A stretch of DNA of 25,869 nucleotides, from contig CAVIQK010000013.1 in NCBI GenBank assembly GCA_963644945.1, forward strand, positions 1-25,869. The letters run 5' to 3'. The DNA is from CAVIQK01 sp963644945 (GTDB taxonomy: Bacteria; Bacillota; Clostridia; Christensenellales; DTU072). This document shows positions 15,535 to 23,046 of the stretch, piece after piece. The notes under the pieces are model-generated. The model did not search any database. It worked only from the letters and a program-made list of their open reading frames with translations, and was not told where the DNA came from. A program made the translations under genes and the position numbers. Each line of letters opens with the position of its first letter. Position 1 is the stretch's first letter.

Positions 15535-16347
15535 ATGACGACGAAAATATCCGCTTATGCCAAGGTCAACCCGTTTTTTTCTCTACAAGGAAGAAGAGCC
15601 GACGGGTATCATTTGATAGACGGACTTTGTCTAGATATAGAACTTGCCGATGAAATCACTATTACCAAAAGACAAGACAAAAAAGTCATGGTAGATACAT
15701 CCGTAGGCTTTATCGAAAACAACATCGCCACAAAACTTGCCGAGTTCATGGTTGCAAAATTTGATCTTTCGGGTTTTGACATTTTCATCAAGAAAAACAT
15801 TCCCTTTTCGTTAGGAGTAGGCGGATCGTCTGCGGACGGAGCGGGAGTCTATAAAGGCATATTGAGTTTCTATCCCGAAATTTCTCTTACCGACCGAGAA
15901 TTATCTAGATTCGGAGCCGACGTTCCCGTCATGGTAAAAGGCGGAGGCAGAGTAAAAGGAATAGGCGAGATAATCGAAAGTGTAAAAGAACCCCCAAAGT
16001 ACGACATGGTTATAGTCTATGGCGACAAGACCTTATCGACGAAAGAGGTTTACGACAATTCCGACCGCTTTACCTACACGCCCCACGATTTAGACGAGGC
16101 GATAAATAGATTTATGCGAGGCGAAGAAGGCGACTATCTGTTCAACGATCTCGAAAGGGGCGCCGAAGGCTTACAAATACAACAAATAAAATCTCTTCTT
16201 CACGACTGCGGTTTTTCGCTTGTCGGCATGACCGGATCGGGACGAGGAGTAGTAGGCTATACCCTTGACGACATCCAAGGCAAAGTCGCAAAACTACAAC
16301 AAAAACAAGGAAAATTCAATTTTCTTACCACCAAATTGAGAGGATAA
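15535..16347 (+). CDS. ispE: 4-diphosphocytidyl-2-C-methyl-D-erythritol kinase
   Basis: A GHMP-family kinase of the MEP isoprenoid pathway; it phosphorylates CDP-ME with ATP in the cytoplasm. The N-terminal AYAKVNPFFSLQGRRADGYH (residues 7-26) is the IspE substrate strand with Lys9. PFSLGVGGSSADG (90-102) is the ATP-binding GHMP loop, GADVPV (127-132) contains the catalytic Asp129, and GMTGSGRG is the C-terminal GHMP motif 3. Its 270 residues are slightly short for the family (about 280-290). It begins the ispE-glgB-glgC-glgD run, with glgB three bases downstream. It has no RBS and appears to be read from a leaderless transcript. The start is fixed because the next in-frame Met is around residue 52, after essential motifs. 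Confidence 0.92.
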   Translation: MTTKISAYAKVNPFFSLQGRRADGYHLIDGLCLDIELADEITITKRQDKKVMVDTSVGFIENNIATKLAEFMVAKFDLSGFDIFIKKNIPFSLGVGGSSADGAGVYKGILSFYPEISLTDRELSRFGADVPVMVKGGGRVKGIGEIIESVKEPPKYDMVIVYGDKTLSTKEVYDNSDRFTYTPHDLDEAINRFMRGEEGDYLFNDLERGAEGLQIQQIKSLLHDCGFSLVGMTGSGRGVVGYTLDDIQGKVAKLQQKQGKFNFLTTKLRG

Positions 16348-16350
16348 TAT

Positions 16351-18228
16351 ATGACCAGTTACAACGATTTACCGATCTATCTTTTTAAGAAAGGCACCAA
16401 TTACGAAGCCTTCAAATTTTTCCGTCCCACCTATGTTATGCACGACGGCAAAAAACAATGGAGATTTCGTTGTTGGGCACCGCATGCAAAATCGGTATCG
16501 ATAATAGGCGATTTCAATGACTGGAACAGATCGTCCCACGTCATGAAAAAAATCGACGACGAAATTTTTGAAGGTTATGTTCAAGGTCTCAAAAAATTCG
16601 ACAACTACAAATTTTCGATTTTGACTCAAGACAACAAATATTTAGACAAAGCCGATCCTTATGCAACCCATGCCGAAACAAGCCCGGGGACAGCCTCAAA
16701 ACTTTACGACATCGAAGGTTACAAATGGCACGACCAAGTATTTATGGATGCCAAAAAAGGACAAAACTTTGTCGAAAAACCTCTCAACATTTACGAAGTC
16801 CATCTAGGAAGTTGGAAGATTCACGACGACGGCAATTTTTATTCGTATCGCCAACTAGCCGACGAACTTGTCGATTATGTCGTTGATATGGGTTACACCC
16901 ACATCGAAATTTTACCCGTAACGGAATTCCCTTACGACGGCAGTTGGGGTTATCAAGTCAGCGGACTATATGCCCCCACATCGAGATTCGGAGAGCCCAA
17001 GGACTTTATGTATTTCGTTGACAAATGCCACGAAAAAGGCATCGGAGTCATCATGGATTTTGTGCTTTCCCACTTCCCGAAAGATGCCTTCGGTCTTGCC
17101 GAATTTGACGGGCAATGCCTATACGAATATAAAGATCCCCGCAAAGGCGAACATAAAGAATGGGGTACCAAAGTATTTGATTTCGGATACGGATCAGTCA
17201 AATCTTTCCTAATTTCCGCAGTAATGTTCTTCCTAGAATATTACCACATCGACGGCATAAGAATGGATGCGGTTGCATCAATGCTTTACCTTGACTACGG
17301 CAGAAAAGACGGCGAATGGATACCCAATAAAGACGGTGGCAACTACAATTTAGAAGCAATAGAGTTCCTCAAAGATCTCAATACGGCAGTCCACCAAAAG
17401 TTCCCCGAAGTCATAATGATAGCCGAAGAATCGACCGCATTTCCTATGGTCACCATGCCCCCCGACATCGGCGGACTCGGTTTCAATTATAAATGGAACA
17501 TGGGTTGGATGAACGACGTTCTCGACTATTGCAAAATAGATCCCTTCTTCAGAAAAGGCGCTCACAACAAATTGACCTTCTCGCTAATGTATGCTTTTTC
17601 CGAAAACTACATTTTGCCTTTCTCTCACGACGAAGTCGTACATGGCAAGTGTTCAATGATCGGCAAAATGCAAGGCAGTTACGAAGACAAATTCCAAGCC
17701 CTCAAATCACTCTACGTCTATCAATTCACTCACCCCGGCAAAAAACTCAACTTCATGGGCAACGAGTTCGGACAATTTATAGAATGGAATTATAAACAAG
17801 GTCTTGACTGGCTACTACTCGACTACGAGTCCCATAGAGCCTTAAAAGAGTTCTGCAAAGATCTCAACCACCTCTACAAATCTACCCCCGCCCTATACGA
17901 AGTTGACAACAAATACGACGGATTCGAGTGGCTAGTCGTGGACGACAACGTCAACAACGTTCTTGCCTACCAACGTGCCGACAAAAAGTCCAACAAAGTC
18001 ATAGCCGTCATCAATTTTTCGAGCCAAACCCTAGTCGGTTACGACATAGGAGTGGACGAAGCGGGCGAGTATGAAGTCATACTCAACACCAACGACCTAA
18101 AATACGACGGATACACCTCGGTATCCAAAGTTTTAGTCGCACACGAAAAAGAAACCAAAGGCAAGAAATACACTTTGACATTGACCGTCGAAGACAATTC
18201 TTCCCTACTCATAAGAAAGATAAAATAA
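16351..18228 (+). CDS. glgB: 1,4-alpha-glucan (glycogen) branching enzyme
   Basis: A GH13 enzyme that cuts alpha-1,4 glucan chains and rejoins them through alpha-1,6 links, giving branched glycogen. A CBM48 N-terminal domain is seen at about 36-115 (FRCWAPHAKSVSIIGDFNDW). The catalytic barrel includes NIYEVHLGSW, HIEILPVTEFPYDGSWGYQ, DGIRMDAVASM with nucleophile Asp306, IAEES with acid/base Glu359, and FSHDEVVHGK with Asp427 as the transition-state stabiliser. A C-terminal beta domain completes 625 residues, normal for bacterial and eukaryote-like branching enzymes. FVLSHFPKDAFGLAEFDG matches the family's usual W-V-P-x-H-F-P-x-D segment with small changes. It is the second gene of the operon, with RBS GAGAGGA overlapping the ispE stop. 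Confidence 0.96.
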   Translation: MTSYNDLPIYLFKKGTNYEAFKFFRPTYVMHDGKKQWRFRCWAPHAKSVSIIGDFNDWNRSSHVMKKIDDEIFEGYVQGLKKFDNYKFSILTQDNKYLDKADPYATHAETSPGTASKLYDIEGYKWHDQVFMDAKKGQNFVEKPLNIYEVHLGSWKIHDDGNFYSYRQLADELVDYVVDMGYTHIEILPVTEFPYDGSWGYQVSGLYAPTSRFGEPKDFMYFVDKCHEKGIGVIMDFVLSHFPKDAFGLAEFDGQCLYEYKDPRKGEHKEWGTKVFDFGYGSVKSFLISAVMFFLEYYHIDGIRMDAVASMLYLDYGRKDGEWIPNKDGGNYNLEAIEFLKDLNTAVHQKFPEVIMIAEESTAFPMVTMPPDIGGLGFNYKWNMGWMNDVLDYCKIDPFFRKGAHNKLTFSLMYAFSENYILPFSHDEVVHGKCSMIGKMQGSYEDKFQALKSLYVYQFTHPGKKLNFMGNEFGQFIEWNYKQGLDWLLLDYESHRALKEFCKDLNHLYKSTPALYEVDNKYDGFEWLVVDDNVNNVLAYQRADKKSNKVIAVINFSSQTLVGYDIGVDEAGEYEVILNTNDLKYDGYTSVSKVLVAHEKETKGKKYTLTLTVEDNSSLLIRKIK

Positions 18229-18256
18229 AGAGCATAGGCTCATCAAGGAGATAAAA

Positions 18257-19456
18257 ATGCAAACAAAAAAAGAATGCGTGGCAATGCTTCTTGCAGGTGG
18301 ACAAGGTACAAGACTAGGTCTTCTTACCAAAGCCGTCGCAAAACCGGCAGTTCCTTTCGGTGCAAAGTATCGTATTATCGACTTTACTTTGTCTAATACC
18401 GTCAACAGCAATATCGATACGATTGGAGTTTTGACACAATACCAACCGTTCGAACTCAACACTTATATCGGCAACGGCCAACCGTGGGATCTAGACAGAC
18501 TCAACGGAGGCGCTTTCGTCCTTCCCCCGTACCAAAAAGCCTCATCGGGAGAGTGGTACAAAGGTACCGCCAACGCAATCTACCAAAACTGCGACTTTAT
18601 CGATCGTTGGAATCCCGACTACGTTCTCATTTTGTCGGGCGACCACATCTACAAAATGGATTACAGCAAAATGCTCGATGCCCACAAAGCGAGAAATGCC
18701 GCTTGTACGATAGCCGTAAGAGACGTTCCCCTCGAACAAGCATCGAGATTCGGTATCATGAATACCAACCCCGACGGATCCATATACGAATTTGAAGAAA
18801 AACCCAAAAATCCTAAATCAACCAATGCCTCAATGGGTATCTACATTTTCACATGGGAAAAACTCAAAAAATACCTCGAAGAAGACGAGATGAACAAAGA
18901 TTCATCCAACGACTTCGGTAAAAACGTCATACCGCTCATGCTTAATGCCGGCGAAAAAATGTATGCATATTCCTTCAACGATTATTGGAAGGACGTAGGT
19001 ACGATTTCCTCCCTATGGGAAGCCAACATGGATGTTTTGGACGAAGACGGCGGACTCAATCTAGCCGACGACAACTGGAAAATCTATTCCCGTAACTCCG
19101 CCGAGCCTCCGCAATATATAGGAAGCAGCGCATCCATTTCCAACAGCATGATATCCGAAGGTTGTCTTGTTGACGGAACAGTCGAGCATTCCATAATTTC
19201 TTACGGTGCGACCATCGAAGAAGGCGCCGTCATCAAAGACAGTATCATAATGCCCAACACCGTAGTCAAAAAAGGTGCCAAAATATCTCATGCCCTCATC
19301 GGTTGGGACAGTGTCATCGGCGAAAATGCAGTGGTAGGCAAGACACAAAAAGCCCCGATAAAAGGCGAATGGCAAATAGCCGTTGTCGGTCCCAACGTAA
19401 AAGTTGAAGACAAATATACCGTACAAGAAGGCGAAATGTTTGGAGGTAAAGAATAA
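18257..19456 (+). CDS. glgC: Glucose-1-phosphate adenylyltransferase, catalytic subunit
   Basis: It makes ADP-glucose from glucose-1-phosphate and ATP, the committed step of bacterial glycogen synthesis. The nucleotidyltransferase motif LLAGGQGTRLGLLT (residues about 11-24), KPAVPFGAKYRIIDFTLSN, QPWDLDRLNGGAF, ILSGDHIYKMDY and SMGIYIF are all intact. The C-terminal third is a left-handed beta-helix (hexapeptide repeats, for example GATIEEGAVIKDSIIMPN). Length 399 is standard. The RBS AAGGAG is ideal. The stop codon overlaps the glgD start as TAATG, consistent with an obligate GlgC-GlgD heteromer. No starch/glycogen synthase (GlgA) or phosphorylase is present in the window. Confidence 0.97.
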   Translation: MQTKKECVAMLLAGGQGTRLGLLTKAVAKPAVPFGAKYRIIDFTLSNTVNSNIDTIGVLTQYQPFELNTYIGNGQPWDLDRLNGGAFVLPPYQKASSGEWYKGTANAIYQNCDFIDRWNPDYVLILSGDHIYKMDYSKMLDAHKARNAACTIAVRDVPLEQASRFGIMNTNPDGSIYEFEEKPKNPKSTNASMGIYIFTWEKLKKYLEEDEMNKDSSNDFGKNVIPLMLNAGEKMYAYSFNDYWKDVGTISSLWEANMDVLDEDGGLNLADDNWKIYSRNSAEPPQYIGSSASISNSMISEGCLVDGTVEHSIISYGATIEEGAVIKDSIIMPNTVVKKGAKISHALIGWDSVIGENAVVGKTQKAPIKGEWQIAVVGPNVKVEDKYTVQEGEMFGGKE

Positions 19457-20568
19457 TGTATAATATTATGGGTGTAGTGTTTGCATCCGGCAACGAAAGC
19501 AAACTTAACGAACTTACTATTCACAGAACAACGGCTTCTTTACCGTTTTGTTCAAGATATCGTCTTGTTGACTTTACATTGTCGAACTGTGTCAACAGCG
19601 GAATTACCAACATAGGAATTATTGCAAAAAACAATTACTCGTCATTGTCCGACCACATAAGACAAGGTCGTGACTGGGACCTCAACCGTAAAAACGGCGG
19701 TATTGCAGTATTCCCTCCGTTTGTCGTCAATACGGCAAGAGAAGTCTATAAAGGCGCCATCGAAGCCGTCTATGCAATCATCGACTTCCTCGAAAAATCT
19801 ACCGAAGAATATATCATGATCAGCAACAGCAACTATGCCGCATCGATAGATTTCCAAGACGTTTGTAAATTCCACGTCGAAAAAGGCGGAGACGTGACCG
19901 TAGTCACTCACATGGCAAAGACCGGTTCGTCAAGAAGAATAGTCGTAGAAACCGACAAAAACAACAAAGTCTCCGATGCCTTCATATCCGACACCGCTTG
20001 CGACGAAAATAGAGAAATCTCCATGAACATTTATATGGTCAAGAAAGACCTCTATATAGATATGATCAAGTCGGCTTACGCAAGAGGACTTGTCGATTTT
20101 GAAAAGGACATCTTGTTTAGACTCATAGAAGAAGGCAAAGTCTATGCCTACAAACAAAGCGGTTATGCTGCAATCATCGACGACGTCAAGAGTTATTATG
20201 GAGAAAGCATGGCGCTTCTCAATATGAAAGATCGTGACGAATTGTTCAAAGATACCAACACCATCTACACCAAGGTAAAAGACAGTGTCCCCGCAAGATA
20301 CAAGAAAAATGCCGTTGTCAAAAATTCCTTGATAGCAGACGGATGCGAAATAGACGGAACAGTCGAAAACAGTATCCTATTCCGTAACGTAAAAGTCGAA
20401 AAGGGTGCCGTCATCAAAGACAGCATCATCATGGAAAACGGTTGGATCAAAAAAGACTCCACCATATCCTATGCCATCACCGACAAAGACGTCACAGTGT
20501 GCGAAGACAGACATCTCTCCGGATTTGCCACATATCCTATCGTCATAGTCAAAGGAAAAGTTATATAA
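19456..20568 (+). CDS. glgD: Glucose-1-phosphate adenylyltransferase-like subunit GlgD
   Basis: The regulatory partner of GlgC found in Bacillota. It has the same two-domain layout (nucleotidyltransferase fold, then beta-helix), but the catalytic G-G-x-G-T-R-L loop is replaced by FASGNESKLNELT, so it is probably not catalytic itself. SLPFCSRYRLVDFTLSN, RDWDLNRKNGGIAVFPP and EVYKGAIEAVYAIIDF parallel GlgC. The beta-helix is seen in NAVVKNSLIADGCEIDG. Its start overlaps the glgC stop by one base, giving tight coupling and likely 1:1 output. At 370 residues it matches the family. A strong terminator follows and closes the operon. Confidence 0.95.
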   Translation: MYNIMGVVFASGNESKLNELTIHRTTASLPFCSRYRLVDFTLSNCVNSGITNIGIIAKNNYSSLSDHIRQGRDWDLNRKNGGIAVFPPFVVNTAREVYKGAIEAVYAIIDFLEKSTEEYIMISNSNYAASIDFQDVCKFHVEKGGDVTVVTHMAKTGSSRRIVVETDKNNKVSDAFISDTACDENREISMNIYMVKKDLYIDMIKSAYARGLVDFEKDILFRLIEEGKVYAYKQSGYAAIIDDVKSYYGESMALLNMKDRDELFKDTNTIYTKVKDSVPARYKKNAVVKNSLIADGCEIDGTVENSILFRNVKVEKGAVIKDSIIMENGWIKKDSTISYAITDKDVTVCEDRHLSGFATYPIVIVKGKVI

Positions 20569-20572
20569 GATT

Positions 20573-20602
20573 AAGGAGCCCTAATAAGGCTCCTTTTATT
20601 TT
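20573..20602 (+). terminator. Intrinsic terminator of the ispE-glg operon
   Basis: The stem AAGGAGCC (20573-20580) pairs with GGCTCCTT (20588-20595), with a seven-base loop and a T-rich tail. Confidence 0.92.
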
Positions 20603-20651
20603 CACAAAACAACAAAATTCGCAAAACAGAACTTTATTCGGTTAAAATTGC

Positions 20652-20680
20652 TTGTAAAAAGAAAGTGATGCGAATATAAT
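20652..20680 (+). promoter_or_regulatory. prs promoter
   Basis: TTGTAA (20652-20657) and a perfect TATAAT (20675-20680) are 17 bp apart. The RBS GGAGGGG precedes the ATG at 20716. Confidence 0.78.
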
Positions 20681-20715
20681 AATATCATCCATGTAAAATT
20701 TTTTTTGGAGGGGCT

Positions 20716-21876
20716 ATGCCTACATTTTTTAGTTCGGTCCTCGACGACCTCAATCCCGTCGCACCGCTCGGTTTAGTAGTTTTAAATGGTGCAAAAGATC
20801 TTGGCGACAAAGTAAACAAATATCTAGTAAAATGGTACAATCGTGATGTAGGTAAAAAATCCAACACCAATAGAGATACCTTTATAATAGATTCCGTCTA
20901 TCCTCGTTTTACGACAGGCGACGGCAAAGCCGTTCTTCAAGGCTCGGCAAGAGGCAAAGACCTCTATATCATGGTTGACGTAGGCAACTATTCCCTCAAA
21001 TACAAAATGTTTGAGTCCGAAAACTCCATGTCCCCCGACGACCATTATGCAGACCTCAAAAGAGTCATCTCCGCAATAGGAGGCAAAGCCGAAAGAATTA
21101 CCGTCATTATGCCTATGCTTTACGGTGGCCGTCAACATAGACGTAATACTCGTGAGAGTCTTGACTGCGCCCAAATGCTCCAAGAACTCTACGCAATGGG
21201 AGTAAAAGACATCATCACCTTCGATGCCCACGATCCCAGAGTGCAAAATGCCGTTCCTTTGATGGGATTTGACAACTTCTTTGCATCCTACCAAATCATT
21301 CGCGCACTTCACACATCGCACCCCGAAATCAACTTTGACAAAGATCATTTCATGCTCGTGTCCCCCGACGAAGGCGCCATGAACAGAAATATCTACTATG
21401 CATCGGTTTTAGGTGTAGATCTCGGTATGTTCTATAAACGTAGAGATTACACGACTATCGTCAACGGTAGGAACCCGATTGTCGCACACGAATATATCGG
21501 TACCGACGTCAAAGGCAAAGACATTTTCGTAGCCGACGACATTATCGCAACAGGCGATTCCGTACTAAGACTTTGTTCCGAACTCAAAGAAAAAGGTTGC
21601 AAAGATATATATTTGGCAGCAACATACACATTGTTCACCGAAGGCGTCGAGAAATTCCAAAAAGCCTACGAACAAGGTTTGTTCAAAGGTGTAATCGGCA
21701 CCAACCTCACATATCTCAACCCCGTACTCAAAGAAAAAGAATGGTTCATCGAAGCCGACCTATCCAAATTCATCGCATACATCATCTCCTCGATCAACCA
21801 AAACAAATCAATACAAGATCTCTTGAACTCTGCAGAAAAAATCAAAGACGTTTTCACTGAAAAGAACGTGGACTAA
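20716..21876 (+). CDS. prs: Ribose-phosphate pyrophosphokinase (long form)
   Basis: It makes PRPP from ribose-5-phosphate and ATP, feeding nucleotide, His and Trp synthesis. The PRPP-binding loop VADDIIATGDSV (about residues 272-283, acidic pair Asp274/275) and MPMLYGGRQHRR, which supplies the flexible-loop and active-site residues, are clear; ITFDAHDPR and LVSPDEGAMNR correspond to the family's D-x-H and P-D-x-G segments. At 386 residues it is about 70 longer than classical Prs (about 315), with an extended N-terminus and an insert around residues 70-110. Similar long forms occur in clostridia. Its stop overlaps the next ATG (TAATG), so the unknown gene behind it is co-translated. Confidence 0.93.
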   Translation: MPTFFSSVLDDLNPVAPLGLVVLNGAKDLGDKVNKYLVKWYNRDVGKKSNTNRDTFIIDSVYPRFTTGDGKAVLQGSARGKDLYIMVDVGNYSLKYKMFESENSMSPDDHYADLKRVISAIGGKAERITVIMPMLYGGRQHRRNTRESLDCAQMLQELYAMGVKDIITFDAHDPRVQNAVPLMGFDNFFASYQIIRALHTSHPEINFDKDHFMLVSPDEGAMNRNIYYASVLGVDLGMFYKRRDYTTIVNGRNPIVAHEYIGTDVKGKDIFVADDIIATGDSVLRLCSELKEKGCKDIYLAATYTLFTEGVEKFQKAYEQGLFKGVIGTNLTYLNPVLKEKEWFIEADLSKFIAYIISSINQNKSIQDLLNSAEKIKDVFTEKNVD

Positions 21877-22322
21877 TGCAAAACAACGCAATATTTACGA
21901 TAGAATCACAGGACGGAGAATTTTTCTTTTCGTCGAAAGGCCGATTAGAAGAATCTCCTCTGTGCAGAGTTATATATTTTGAAGACGACGACAACGTCTA
22001 TGATTTTGCCGACGCAATCGGCTTTTCCACTAATTGCATAAGCGTATTAAAAAAAGACGGCAACAAATACAAAATAGAGTATTTTGGCAACAAAGACTGC
22101 AAAGAGCCGATTCTCGATCTCAATTTTAGCATTTTCCAAATAGGAATTGTATACAGAAACATCATTATAAAAGAGAATGACAATGGTTTTTCGGTCGAAA
22201 CATCCGGCTATTTTAGAAAGTTCCACGAAAAAATAGAAGGCAAAACTCGTCCCTTAAAATTTATTCTAAAAGTCACCCGTCTTGCGGAAGAAGAATTAGA
22301 CATTAAAAACCAAGTTAAATAA
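21876..22322 (+). CDS. Conserved-looking hypothetical protein coupled to prs
   Basis: I do not recognise a family for this 148-residue soluble protein. It is mostly alternating hydrophobic/polar strands (FTIESQDGEFFFSSKG, CRVIYFEDDDNVYDFAD, YRNIIIKENDNGFSVE), ending in LKFILKVTRL, so an all-beta barrel or sandwich is likely; a distant resemblance to small calycin-like proteins such as DUF1934 is possible but not convincing. There is no signal peptide or TM segment. Its ATG overlaps the prs stop by one base, so it depends on prs for expression. A 76-base gap without a clear promoter or terminator separates it from the hydrolase gene. Confidence 0.75.
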   Translation: MQNNAIFTIESQDGEFFFSSKGRLEESPLCRVIYFEDDDNVYDFADAIGFSTNCISVLKKDGNKYKIEYFGNKDCKEPILDLNFSIFQIGIVYRNIIIKENDNGFSVETSGYFRKFHEKIEGKTRPLKFILKVTRLAEEELDIKNQVK

Positions 22323-22398
22323 ATATTCTCGAAGTGGTTTAAAACAACTTTATTATTACCGATTTTATAGACATACAACATATATTTTTGGAGGTTAT

Positions 22399-23046
22399 AT
22401 GAAGATCCAATGGCTCGGTCATTCGTCGTTCAAATTGACCGAAAGCACCGAAAGAAGCGTTATCACAGATCCGTATCATTCGGAATACGGTTTGCCCTAC
22501 CCCGAAGTTTCCGCCAATGCAGTCACCGTTTCTCATCAACATCGTGACCACAATGCGGTAGAACTCGTCGGAGGCGATCCCGTCGTCCTTAATAGAGTAG
22601 GGAGTTTCGAACTCAACGGCATACACATTTATTCCGTAATGAGTTATCATGACGACAGCAAAGGCTCTAAAAGAGGCAAAAATCTCGTCTTTAAATTCCG
22701 TATGGACGGAGTCGAAATTTGCCACCTAGGCGACATCGGCGAAGAACTCACCCCGATGCTTGCAGAACTTTTAGGTGCCGTCAACATATTGCTTATTCCC
22801 GTAGGCGGACACTACACGATAGATGCCGAATCGGCGAAGAATTTTGTCGACAAATTGATGCCCGACATTGTCATCCCCATGCACTACGAAGACAAAGATA
22901 TAGACATAGACCTAGATCCCGTCACCGACTTTTTGAAATATTTTGACGACGAAAATATAGTAGAAGTCGAAGGCGACACCGTCGAATTTGACAGAGCCGA
23001 TTTTGACGGTGAAGAAACCAAAGTATATGTACTCAAGAGGCAATAA
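22399..23046 (+). CDS. Metallo-beta-lactamase-fold metal-dependent hydrolase (UPF0173-like)
   Basis: A cytoplasmic MBL-fold hydrolase of 215 residues, close to the UPF0173/YtkL type. The metal-binding H-x-H-x-D-H motif is HQHRDHN (His46, His48, Asp50, His51); further ligands fit CHLGDIGE and VIPMHYED. It opens with MKIQWLGHSSF, the usual first strand of this family. Natural substrate is not known. The RBS TTTGGAGG is strong. Its stop overlaps the rho start (TAATG), so it is translationally coupled to the termination factor; the link may be only operonic. Confidence 0.88.
   Translation: MKIQWLGHSSFKLTESTERSVITDPYHSEYGLPYPEVSANAVTVSHQHRDHNAVELVGGDPVVLNRVGSFELNGIHIYSVMSYHDDSKGSKRGKNLVFKFRMDGVEICHLGDIGEELTPMLAELLGAVNILLIPVGGHYTIDAESAKNFVDKLMPDIVIPMHYEDKDIDIDLDPVTDFLKYFDDENIVEVEGDTVEFDRADFDGEETKVYVLKRQ

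Noticed and set aside
15885..15965. Possible second GHMP kinase or truncated ispE
   Set aside because: All GHMP motifs are in order within a single continuous frame; there is no frameshift.
22332..22350. AAGTGGTTT/AAACAACTT inverted repeat after the unknown gene
   Set aside because: It has a mismatch, almost no loop and a poor T run, so it is too weak to call a terminator.
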